From Melioribacter sp. (GTDB taxonomy: Bacteria > Bacteroidota > Ignavibacteria > Ignavibacteriales > Melioribacteraceae): 64,000 nucleotides of DNA. The position numbers and the translations under genes are program-made. The notes below the pieces were generated by a model. The model did no database searches and had not been told where the DNA came from. It worked only from the letters and a program-made list of their open reading frames with translations. The number at the start of each line of letters is the position of its first letter. Positions within the stretch are counted from its first letter, which is position 1. This document shows positions 33,583 through 42,064 of this stretch, in pieces. The DNA lies in assembly GCA_020723965.1 (NCBI GenBank), contig DYHW01000006.1, positions 56,940 through 120,939 on the forward strand. The letters are read 5' to 3'.

Positions 33583-34734
33583 TTGAGTAAAAAAACCGCA
33601 CCCGAACAAACCGCAAAGTTAGTCTTAGAAGACGGAAATATTTTCGAAGGAAACCATTTCGGTTGTTATAAATCTGTTGCCGGCGAAGTTGTATTTAACA
33701 CTGGAATGGTCGGCTACCCCGAAACATTAACCGATCCCTCTTACAAAGGTCAAATTCTTGTAATGACTTATCCGCTCGTTGGCAATTATGGCGTTCCACC
33801 AACGAGTTTTGCCGATAGTTTATTAGTCTCCAAAAAATCTTCTGAATCAAAATCTGAAATGACAAAATCAGATATTTGGGATAGAGACTTGCCTAAATAT
33901 TTTGAATCGGATCGTGTTCAAGTGCAAGCGTTAATTGTTTCGGAAGAATCGAAAAAATTTAGCCATTGGAACGCCGTTGAAAGTCTTGATGCCTGGTTAA
34001 AACGTTTCGCTGTTCCGGGATTATACGGAATTGATACGCGGCGGCTCACTAAAATATTGCGCGAACGCGGAACAATGCTCGGCAAAATTGAAATAAATAA
34101 AGAAAAGATAAAGTATTACGATCCTGATATAGATAACTTAATTTCTAAAGTTACCGTTCTACAAGTTGAAAAATACGGAAGTGGAAAGAAAAGAATTTTG
34201 TTGATCGATTGCGGCTGCAAGAAGAGCATTCTCTCAAACCTTTTAGAAAGAAAAGTCTCCGTCATTCGTGTGCCGTATGATTATGATATCGAAAAGGAGG
34301 ATTTCGATGGCGCCCTTATCTCAAATGGTCCTGGCAATCCGGTTGTGTACAAACAATTAGTGGCATCGGCAAAAAAACTTTTGCAGAGACAGGTTCCAAC
34401 ACTCGGCATTTGCATGGGGCATCAAATACTTTCACTTGCAGCGGGCGCTAAAACATATAAATTGAAATACGGTCACCGCAGCCAGAACCAGCCTGTTAAA
34501 GAAGTTGGCTCGAACAAATGTTATGTAACGTCTCAAAACCACAGCTTTGCCGTAGATACAAAATCATTACCGCGCGGCTGGCAGCCATGGTTCGAAAATT
34601 TGAACGATTATTCGAACGAAGGTATTCGGCATGAAAAACTTCCGTTCCGCAGCGTGCAGTTTCATCCGGAAGCGGCACCAGGTCCGGTTGATACATCGTT
34701 TATTTTTGATGAATTCCTAAAGGATGTTAAGTGA
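33583..34734 (+). CDS. carA: carbamoyl-phosphate synthase small subunit
   Basis: The glutaminase subunit that feeds ammonia to CarB for carbamoyl phosphate, used in pyrimidine and arginine synthesis. 383 residues; the class I amidotransferase triad is C277 ('GICMGHQIL'), H361 and E363 ('QFHPEAAPGP'). An insertion at about residues 78-110, rich in Ser and Lys, enlarges the N-terminal domain compared with E. coli CarA. The start is a TTG at 33583 with AGGAG 10 bp upstream. Its stop overlaps the GTG of carB. Confidence 0.93.
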   Translation: MSKKTAPEQTAKLVLEDGNIFEGNHFGCYKSVAGEVVFNTGMVGYPETLTDPSYKGQILVMTYPLVGNYGVPPTSFADSLLVSKKSSESKSEMTKSDIWDRDLPKYFESDRVQVQALIVSEESKKFSHWNAVESLDAWLKRFAVPGLYGIDTRRLTKILRERGTMLGKIEINKEKIKYYDPDIDNLISKVTVLQVEKYGSGKKRILLIDCGCKKSILSNLLERKVSVIRVPYDYDIEKEDFDGALISNGPGNPVVYKQLVASAKKLLQRQVPTLGICMGHQILSLAAGAKTYKLKYGHRSQNQPVKEVGSNKCYVTSQNHSFAVDTKSLPRGWQPWFENLNDYSNEGIRHEKLPFRSVQFHPEAAPGPVDTSFIFDEFLKDVK

Positions 34735-37700
34735 AACTTAAAATCAAAAAAGTTTTGATCATAGGAAGCTCCGCTCTTAAAATAGGCGAAGCGGGCGAGT
34801 TCGACTACTCCGGCTCCCAAGCGATCAAAGCGTTGAAAGAAGAAGGCATCTATACAATTCTGATCAATCCAAACATCGCCACAATTCAAACATCAGATTA
34901 CCTTGCAGATAAAGTCTATCTTCTTCCGATAAATACCAACTATGTAGAAAAAATTATAGCAAAAGAAAAACCCGACGGTATCATGCTCGGATTCGGCGGA
35001 CAAACCGCACTCAACTGCGGGCTTGCGCTTCACCGTGAAGGCTTTCTAAAAAAATATAATGTGCAAGTACTCGGAACACAGATAGACGCAATCGAAAACA
35101 CAGAAGACCGCCAATTATTTTGCAACAAGCTTGCTGAGATAGATGTAAAATTTCCTCAAAGCAGGGCGGTTACTTCTGTTGAAGAAGCGATTGAATACGC
35201 GCAGAAGATCGGCTTCCCTGTTATTATTAGAATTGCTTACGCGCTTGGCGGATTAGGATCCGGTGTGTGCCGCACTAAAAAAGAAGTGAAAAAGTTAGCC
35301 GCAAAAGCTCTCTCCTACTCGTCTCAAATTTTAGTTGAAGAATATCTTGAAGGGTGGAAAGAAATTGAATACGAAGTTGTCCGGGACAAATACGACAACT
35401 GTATTACTGTATGCAACATGGAAAATATTGACCCTATGGGAATTCATACCGGCGAAAGTATTGTAGTTGCCCCAAGCCAAACGCTTACGAACAATGAATT
35501 CCATATGCTGCGAAAAGTGGCTATAAAAACTATCCGTCATCTTGGTATAGTTGGCGAATGCAACATTCAATACGCGCTCGATCCAAATTCTCAAGATTAC
35601 CGCGTGATTGAAGTGAACGCGCGCCTCTCTAGAAGCTCTGCTCTTGCGTCGAAAGCAACTGGTTATCCGCTCGCATTTGTTGCTGCTAAACTTGCGCTTG
35701 GGTATGGACTTCATGAACTGCCAAATTCGATTACAAAAACCACAAAAGCATTTTTTGAACCCGCTCTTGATTACATAGTTATTAAAGTGCCGCGTTGGGA
35801 TTTGAAAAAATTCCGGCTCGTAAAGCGAAAACTTGGTTCCTCTATGAAGTCTGTAGGCGAAGTTATGGCGATCGGGCGAAAATTTGAAGAAGCAATCCAA
35901 AAAGCGATGCGCATGCTTGATATAGGCGTTGAAGGGTTAACCGCCAGCAGAACAAAAGTAGAATTCGAAGAACTGGAAGAAGCTCTCAAGAATCCTACTG
36001 AAGAAAGGATGTTCGCCGTGGTTCAAGCTTTAAAACAGGGATATTCTGTTGATTGGATCCACTCGCTAACGCATATCAATAAATGGTTCTTATACAAGAT
36101 TCAAAACATAGTTGATATTGAAAACAAGATTGCCTCTTCCCGGAGAAAACTTTCTAAAGAACTTTTGCTAGAAGCCAAACAGCATGGATTTTCCGACAGG
36201 CAAATTGCAAATATAATGGGGCTTGATGCGCACGATATTTATTTAAATCGAATGAAGCACAACTTCCGTCCGTTCATTCAGCATATCGATACGCTTGCCG
36301 CAGAATATCCTGCAAAGACAAACTATTTGTACCTTACTTACAACTGCTCAATTCATGATTTCGACTTCAAACTAAAGAATAGCATAATAATACTTGGCTC
36401 GGGTCCGTATCGAATCGGCAGTTCTGTTGAATTCGACTGGTGCTGCGTGAACACGGGCAAAACTTTGAGAGAAATCGGTTATAAAACCGTTATGATAAAC
36501 TGTAATCCCGAAACCGTAAGCACGGATTATGACGAAAGCGACGCTCTGTTTTTCGAAGAACTTACAACAGAAACGATATGGGAAATTTATAATGCAATTA
36601 AGGCGCGCGGAGTAATTGTCTCTATGGGCGGGCAAACTCCGAACAACCTTGCGCTCAAACTAGATAAGGTTGGAATAAAAATACTCGGCACTTCGCCGGA
36701 ATCAATTGATAAAGCAGAGAACCGCAGTAAATTTTCCGCTATGCTCGATGAACTTGAAATCGGACAACCTGAATGGAGCAGACTTTCAACAATTCAAGAT
36801 GCGCTTCAGTTTGCAAACAAAGTCGGTTATCCAGTGCTTGTGCGTCCTTCTTATGTTTTGAGCGGCGCAGCTATGGCAATAGCAACACACGATTTAGAGC
36901 TGACGCGCTTTCTTCAAAAAGCAGTAGATATTTCTTCGGAACACCCCGTTGTGATATCTAAATTTTTAATCAACGCTAAAGAGCTTGAATTTGACGCTGT
37001 TGCGCTGAATGGCAAAATTATTTGCTCTGCTATTTCCGAGCATGTTGAAAATGCAGGCGTTCACTCTGGCGATGCAACTCTTGTCTTACCAGCGCAGCGC
37101 ACATATCTTGAAACTATTAGACAGATAAAACAAATCTCGGCAGACATTGCTATGTCGCTTAACATTAACGGTCCATTCAACATTCAGTATATTGCAAAAG
37201 ATAACCGAGTTAAAGTTATTGAATGCAATTTGCGCGCTTCGCGAAGTTTCCCATTCGTTTCGAAAACATTGAAGAAAAATTTTATTGAAATTGCTGCTAA
37301 AGTTATTGTGGGCAAAAAAGTTGAATCGTTTGACGATGCAACTTTCAGTTACGATTATGTAGGAGTAAAAGCGCCGGAGTTCTCTTTTACGCGTCTTGAG
37401 GGAGCCGACCCCACAACCGGCGTTGAGATGGCATCTACAGGCGAAGTCGCTTGTCTTGGGCAAGATTTTGACGAAGCTTTTTTAAAAGCTTTAACTTCTG
37501 TCGGCTACCGCTTCCCAATAAAATCCATTTTGATCTCATCCGGTTCTATCGAATCAAAATCGGAATTGCTCGAACCGATGAGACAACTTGTAAAACTTGG
37601 CATTAAGTTTTACGGAACGCAGGGAACATCAAAATTTATGAATTCAAACGGGATCCATGTTGAAACGCTCGAATGGCCGCTCAGCGGTAAATCTCCCAGC

Positions 37701-37919
37701 GCCGCCGAATACATTAAATCCGGAAAGATCGATCTCGTAATAAACATTCCGAAAAACTTTCAAGAAGAAGAACTTACGAATGATTATATTATCCGCCGCA
37801 CGGCTGTTGATTATAAAATTCCTCTAATAACAAACCGGCAGCTTGCTATGCGTTTAGCCGAAGCCTTGATCAATAAAAACCCGCTGACCCTTAATGCAAA
37901 AAGCTGGGATGAATATTAG
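34731..37919 (+). CDS. carB: carbamoyl-phosphate synthase large subunit
   Basis: The synthetase subunit, 1062 residues, with two ATP-grasp halves: the carboxyphosphate half ('GSSALKIGEAGEFDYSGSQA' at the start, 'GGLGSG' loop) and the carbamoyl phosphate half ('GSGPYRIGSSVEFDW', 'RPSYVLSGAAM'), then an MGS-like allosteric domain (about 925-1062). It starts with GTG, overlapping the carA stop by 4 bp, so the two are translationally coupled. All domains are intact. Confidence 0.95.
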   Translation: MKLKIKKVLIIGSSALKIGEAGEFDYSGSQAIKALKEEGIYTILINPNIATIQTSDYLADKVYLLPINTNYVEKIIAKEKPDGIMLGFGGQTALNCGLALHREGFLKKYNVQVLGTQIDAIENTEDRQLFCNKLAEIDVKFPQSRAVTSVEEAIEYAQKIGFPVIIRIAYALGGLGSGVCRTKKEVKKLAAKALSYSSQILVEEYLEGWKEIEYEVVRDKYDNCITVCNMENIDPMGIHTGESIVVAPSQTLTNNEFHMLRKVAIKTIRHLGIVGECNIQYALDPNSQDYRVIEVNARLSRSSALASKATGYPLAFVAAKLALGYGLHELPNSITKTTKAFFEPALDYIVIKVPRWDLKKFRLVKRKLGSSMKSVGEVMAIGRKFEEAIQKAMRMLDIGVEGLTASRTKVEFEELEEALKNPTEERMFAVVQALKQGYSVDWIHSLTHINKWFLYKIQNIVDIENKIASSRRKLSKELLLEAKQHGFSDRQIANIMGLDAHDIYLNRMKHNFRPFIQHIDTLAAEYPAKTNYLYLTYNCSIHDFDFKLKNSIIILGSGPYRIGSSVEFDWCCVNTGKTLREIGYKTVMINCNPETVSTDYDESDALFFEELTTETIWEIYNAIKARGVIVSMGGQTPNNLALKLDKVGIKILGTSPESIDKAENRSKFSAMLDELEIGQPEWSRLSTIQDALQFANKVGYPVLVRPSYVLSGAAMAIATHDLELTRFLQKAVDISSEHPVVISKFLINAKELEFDAVALNGKIICSAISEHVENAGVHSGDATLVLPAQRTYLETIRQIKQISADIAMSLNINGPFNIQYIAKDNRVKVIECNLRASRSFPFVSKTLKKNFIEIAAKVIVGKKVESFDDATFSYDYVGVKAPEFSFTRLEGADPTTGVEMASTGEVACLGQDFDEAFLKALTSVGYRFPIKSILISSGSIESKSELLEPMRQLVKLGIKFYGTQGTSKFMNSNGIHVETLEWPLSGKSPSAAEYIKSGKIDLVINIPKNFQEEELTNDYIIRRTAVDYKIPLITNRQLAMRLAEALINKNPLTLNAKSWDEY

Positions 37920-38000
37920 CGCGCTTAAGCCAAATTTGATTGTTTATTAAGAGAGTGTTTCTTGTTATCTTTTATAAGAATAAAGTCATTCATTTAAAAA

Positions 38001-38402
38001 ATGGAACAGACTATAAAACCCTGTTTGCTTGTCGTCGAAGATGACTACGAAAATCAAAAGTTTCTCAGAATTTTCTTAAGAAGAAAATTCGAAGTGGAAA
38101 TTTGCGAGAGCGCAGATGAATGTTTCGATATACTTAAAGAAAAAAAGATCGATATAATTTTGTTAGATATCTCACTGACCGGCAGTAAAGACGGTCTTCA
38201 AATTACGCGCGAACTAAGAGCAAATGAAAAATTTAAAAACCTGCCTATAATTGGACTTTCCGCACATGCTTTTCAGAAGGACAAAGATAATGCCTATAAA
38301 GCCGGCATAGACGTTTTTTTGACTAAACCCGTTGATGGGCGACTTCTTCTTGAATCTTTAATCAATACTTTTGAAGAAAGATCTGGTATCAAACTCGCGT
38401 AA
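38001..38402 (+). CDS. single-domain response regulator
   Basis: A CheY-like receiver of 133 residues with no output domain. The acidic pocket is E13-D14-D15, the phosphoacceptor is the Asp of 'ILLDISL' (about residue 53), with Ser in 'LSAHAF' at the Thr position and Lys in 'TKPV'. It would act as a phosphorelay intermediate or by protein contact. No kinase gene lies next to it. Confidence 0.88.
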   Translation: MEQTIKPCLLVVEDDYENQKFLRIFLRRKFEVEICESADECFDILKEKKIDIILLDISLTGSKDGLQITRELRANEKFKNLPIIGLSAHAFQKDKDNAYKAGIDVFLTKPVDGRLLLESLINTFEERSGIKLA

Positions 38403-38482
38403 AATATTTAAAATTTCTTTTAAATAACTGTAACTGTTTTACTTATAAATTCGTCTAACTGGCATAAAATAGAGGAGGACTT

Positions 38483-39406
38483 ATGTTAAAAAATCTACTT
38501 TTGTTAACAGCATCCATATTTTTTATAGCACAACTCAATTTATTAGCTCAAGACGAAAAAGATACTACGCTCAATAGATGGTATGATGATTGGGAAGACT
38601 TCGAATGGTTTGATTGGGAGATCCGCGGCAAACCTTTTATTGAAGCGAATTATGGAATCGGCAAAGCGTTTCATAAAAAGATGTATTATGATTTTGCAAA
38701 AGCCGGACTAGCCGAGATTAAAATGGGCTATGCAAGCCGTGAAGATTTCTTCGATGAGAAAGTAATTGAGTTCAGCGAGAAATTTTTCTTCGCCTCTAAA
38801 ATCGGATCGGATTTACAATCCTCTACAAAACAATGGAAAGAACTGCGCTCGGATATGTGGCGGTTCGGCTTTTCAAAAAGGAATGGATACGGTTATAAAA
38901 CAGGAGCGTTCTACATTCTTCCATATTATTCAAGCGGCTTCCAATGGACGCGCCTTGACATGAAAGATTATCCGCCAAGCGCTTTTCTTCTCACAGACCC
39001 GCCAATAGTTGTTACAGGCGCAAGAACAGATACAGAAATTCTAAATCGCTTTAACAAATCATTTAGATTTGGAACCCTTTCGGAAGGAGGAATTCGCTTC
39101 GATATCGCTTCTCAAGTTTCATTTAACGCAGGTTATGAAACTGCGGTTGTCTTTCCGCGCCATTTATTTTGGAAACATATCGGCAGCATGGTTATAGAAG
39201 GAGCTGTATTTGGAATGTTGGATCGATTCATTGATGAGATCGCAGATTCTTCCCCTTATGCATCGCCTTTAGTAAATTGTCTTTTGAAGAACGGTTTATC
39301 CTACGCTTTATACACTTTAAAGAAAGAAAAGATGAATTGGCCGTTCAACACAGAAGCGCCATTAACATATGAGATGTTAAAGTTTGGCGTAACTTTTACT
39401 TTTTAA
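38483..39406 (+). CDS. secreted, outer-membrane-like hypothetical protein
   Basis: I do not recognise this 307-residue protein. A signal peptide (about 1-22, ending LLAQ) is followed by an acidic, Trp-rich stretch ('WYDDWEDFEWFDWEIRG'), then alternating hydrophobic and aromatic patterns ending in 'YEMLKFGVTFTF', a C-terminal Phe typical of outer-membrane beta barrels. GGAGG precedes the ATG. It may be a small outer-membrane protein; no function is proposed. Confidence 0.65.
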   Translation: MLKNLLLLTASIFFIAQLNLLAQDEKDTTLNRWYDDWEDFEWFDWEIRGKPFIEANYGIGKAFHKKMYYDFAKAGLAEIKMGYASREDFFDEKVIEFSEKFFFASKIGSDLQSSTKQWKELRSDMWRFGFSKRNGYGYKTGAFYILPYYSSGFQWTRLDMKDYPPSAFLLTDPPIVVTGARTDTEILNRFNKSFRFGTLSEGGIRFDIASQVSFNAGYETAVVFPRHLFWKHIGSMVIEGAVFGMLDRFIDEIADSSPYASPLVNCLLKNGLSYALYTLKKEKMNWPFNTEAPLTYEMLKFGVTFTF

Positions 39407-39420
39407 ATTAGCCCCTAATA

Positions 39421-39450
39421 AAATCCGTTCTTTAGCAATGGAGCGGATTT
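39421..39450. terminator. bidirectional terminator hairpin
   Basis: AAATCCGTTC / GAGCGGATTT, a 10-bp stem with one G-T pair and a 10-base loop, flanked by A and T runs, between the convergent outer-membrane-like and trpF genes. A second small palindrome GGAGGG/CCCTCC follows at 39452-39464. Confidence 0.75.
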
Positions 39451-39464
39451 TGGAGGGTCCCTCC

Positions 39465-40115
39465 TTATCCTTTGCTAACTGCTTCAGCAAACAGTCTTAA
39501 TTTGTTTTTGTCTAATCTTCCGTTAGTTCTTACTCCTGAACAAACATCAACACCGAACGGTTTTACTTGTTGAATTGCGTCTGTAACGTTTGACGAATTT
39601 AATCCGCCTGCCAAAAAAACCGGGACTGTAACCGACTCTACAATTTTTCTGCTGATTGTCCAATCATGAGTTCTTCCGGTTCCGCCAAGTTCTTTCACGG
39701 CGAGTTTTTGATTTCCCGAATCTAGAAGAATTGCGTCAACAAATTTTGACACTTCAATCGCTTCTTGAATCGATTCTTCCGCCGTTACATGAACCACTTG
39801 AACTATTTTAATTCCCGGTAAAGCTGTTTTTAATTTTTTGTGAGAGCCGACTAAAAGTTTATCGCAAAGTTGAATTGTGTTTGTTTTGCAGCGATGCTGT
39901 TGATCAATTATTTCATCGACGTCTTGTTTGCTTGTTAGCAGAAAGGTTGAAATGGCAGGCGGAATTTGTTCTGCAATCCCGGAAATTAGTTCTTCAGAAA
40001 TAACGCCCGGGCCGCTTGGCATTTCAGAAACCAAGCCGAGCGCCGAAGCGCCATATGTAATTGCAAGTTTTGCTTCTTCAATATTAGATATGCAGCAGAT
40101 TTTTACGCGCACCAT
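39465..40115 (-). CDS. trpF: phosphoribosylanthranilate isomerase-like protein
   Basis: A TIM-barrel protein of 216 residues matching TrpF, which converts N-(5'-phosphoribosyl)anthranilate to CdRP in tryptophan synthesis. The general base Cys7 is in 'VKICCIS' (normally KICGI) and the acid Asp132 in 'AILLDSG'. The phosphate-binding end reads 'VDVCSGVR' where 'VDVSSGVE' is usual. It is alone, with no other trp gene near, so it could be a diverged enzyme with another substrate. Confidence 0.78.
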   Translation of the reverse strand: MVRVKICCISNIEEAKLAITYGASALGLVSEMPSGPGVISEELISGIAEQIPPAISTFLLTSKQDVDEIIDQQHRCKTNTIQLCDKLLVGSHKKLKTALPGIKIVQVVHVTAEESIQEAIEVSKFVDAILLDSGNQKLAVKELGGTGRTHDWTISRKIVESVTVPVFLAGGLNSSNVTDAIQQVKPFGVDVCSGVRTNGRLDKNKLRLFAEAVSKG

Positions 40116-40347
40116 TTTATAAACTCGTTATTAAGAATGGAACACACTTTAGTTGTGCAGTATTTTTCTTTTAGAAAAATTATTTTGCGTAGAGCTGATT
40201 GTTCGATTTTAATATCTGGTATTTCCCAATGCTGCGTTGTCCAGCCCATAAAATGACTCAAATATTTACAGAAAAATTAGTTAGATTTATTCCGAAAGAT
40301 TTTGTGTGCAATTTATCAATTAAGAGATAAATATTTCAGAGGAAAAA

Positions 40348-40563
40348 ATGATTTCAAAAGAACTTCTAGATATTCTCTGCTGTCCGGAAACAAAAGCAGA
40401 ATTAGTTTTAGATAATAATTTTCTTGTTTCCACAGACAAAGATACACGCAGACGTTACCGCATTGAGGATGATATTCCGATTATGTTGATCGATGAATCC
40501 GAACAGCTTGATATTGAAACGTGGAGACAAATTATGAAGAAACACGGCAAATCAACCGAATGA
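40348..40563 (+). CDS. Trm112 family protein
   Basis: A 71-residue zinc-ribbon-like protein of the Trm112/YcaR family, whose eukaryotic members activate methyltransferases. It starts 'ISKELLDILCCPETKAEL' with only part of the usual cysteines and ends with 'RRYRIEDDIPIMLIDE'. It lies 6 bp ahead of the FAD dehydrogenase gene and is probably cotranscribed. Bacterial function is not defined. Confidence 0.82.
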   Translation: MISKELLDILCCPETKAELVLDNNFLVSTDKDTRRRYRIEDDIPIMLIDESEQLDIETWRQIMKKHGKSTE

Positions 40564-40569
40564 TTTTGA

Positions 40570-42063
40570 ATGATTGTTAAAAAAGAACCGGAGCAATTTC
40601 AGAATTATCTTTCCGATGCTTCTAACTATAAAGGTTTTGCGGATTCAGTCTACATTCCCGAAAACGAACCGGAAATAATTGAGCTACTAAAAAAATTCAA
40701 CGAACAAAAAACAAAAGTAACAATAGCCGGCAATGGAACTGGGCTAACCGGAGCGCGTGTGCCAGAGGGAGGCGTTGTAATTTCTCTTGAGAAACTGAAC
40801 CGCATTATAAATTTAAGCCGAAAAGAAAAATTTGTAATTGTACAGCCGGCTGTTATATTAAAAGATTTACAAGATTTTGTTGAAGCGGAAAATTTGCTTT
40901 ATCCTCCAGACCCAACCGAAAGAAATTGTTTCATTGGAGCTACTGTTGCTACTAACGCATCCGGCGCGCGCTCATTCAAGTATGGTCCAACCCGAAATTA
41001 TGTTGTCGGGTTACGAATTTTTTTGCCGGCCGGCGAAATAATTTCAATTGAACGCGGAAAATATTTTGCAAACGGATTAAAAGGACATCTCATCACTGCG
41101 CCCGGCAAAGAAATTTTATTTACTCTCCCAGATTATTATATGCCGCATACAAAAAACGCAGCGGGCTATTTTTGCAGAGCAAATATGGACCTAATAGATC
41201 TGTTTATCGGTTCAGAGGGAACGCTTGGAGTAATTACAGAAGTAAAATTGAAGTTGCTTGATCTTCCAAAAAGCTTATTGTCATCTATCGCATTTTTTAA
41301 GAGTGAAGAAAATGCGCTTGATTTTATAGACGAGGCGCGTTCCATTTCAATCCGAGCATCTAATAATCAATCAAGGAGCCCTTCTCACTTAAACGCAAGC
41401 GCGCTAGAATTCTTTGATCAGAAAGCGCTTAATTTTTTAAGACCCGATTTTCAAAATATTCCCGGAAAATCTGAAGCAGCTGTTTGGTTTGAACAAGATT
41501 ATAACGACAACGATGATTCTATAATAACTAATTGGATCAATCTATTAAAAAAATATAACTGCGATGAAGACTCTGTCTGGCTGGCAATAAATAAAAACGA
41601 GCGAGAAAAATTTCACGAATTTCGCCACGCAGTTTCTTGGAAGGTGAATGAATTTATTGCTCAACGTAATTTTAAAAAAATTGGAACCGATGTTGCTGTT
41701 CCGGCTCAAAATTTCCGCCAATTTTATTCTTGGATAAAAAAGAAAATAGAATTAGAAAACCTCGATTACGTTGCCTACGGACACTTTGGGGATTGTCATC
41801 CGCACTTAAACATGCTGCCCAAAGATGAATTTGAGTATCAAAAAGCAAAACAAATTTATGCTGAAATTTGCGCTGAAGCGGTTCGGCTTAAAGGAACAAT
41901 TTCTGCCGAGCATGGTATAGGTAAATTGAAACGTGAGTCCCTGCTAAAAATGCATGGAGAAGAAAATATCCGAAAGATGGCAGCGCTGAAACTTATCTTT
42001 GATCCAAATAAGATTTTAAACATTGGAAATATTTTTAATGAAAATTTTTTAGAGCGTGTTTGA
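40570..42063 (+). CDS. FAD-binding oxidoreductase (GlcD/D-lactate dehydrogenase type)
   Basis: A 497-residue flavoenzyme of the FAD-binding 4 / FAD-oxidase C group, which oxidises 2-hydroxy acids such as D-lactate or glycolate. The FAD domain carries 'GNGTGLTGARVPEGG' (about residues 57-71) and 'PPDPTERNCFIGATVATNASG' parts; the C-terminal domain has the metal/substrate motif 'HFGDCHPHLN' and ends with 'EHGIGKLKR'. The exact substrate is unknown. Its stop codon lies 1 bp before the ATG of the TPR gene. Confidence 0.88.
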   Translation: MIVKKEPEQFQNYLSDASNYKGFADSVYIPENEPEIIELLKKFNEQKTKVTIAGNGTGLTGARVPEGGVVISLEKLNRIINLSRKEKFVIVQPAVILKDLQDFVEAENLLYPPDPTERNCFIGATVATNASGARSFKYGPTRNYVVGLRIFLPAGEIISIERGKYFANGLKGHLITAPGKEILFTLPDYYMPHTKNAAGYFCRANMDLIDLFIGSEGTLGVITEVKLKLLDLPKSLLSSIAFFKSEENALDFIDEARSISIRASNNQSRSPSHLNASALEFFDQKALNFLRPDFQNIPGKSEAAVWFEQDYNDNDDSIITNWINLLKKYNCDEDSVWLAINKNEREKFHEFRHAVSWKVNEFIAQRNFKKIGTDVAVPAQNFRQFYSWIKKKIELENLDYVAYGHFGDCHPHLNMLPKDEFEYQKAKQIYAEICAEAVRLKGTISAEHGIGKLKRESLLKMHGEENIRKMAALKLIFDPNKILNIGNIFNENFLERV

Positions 42064-42064
42064 C

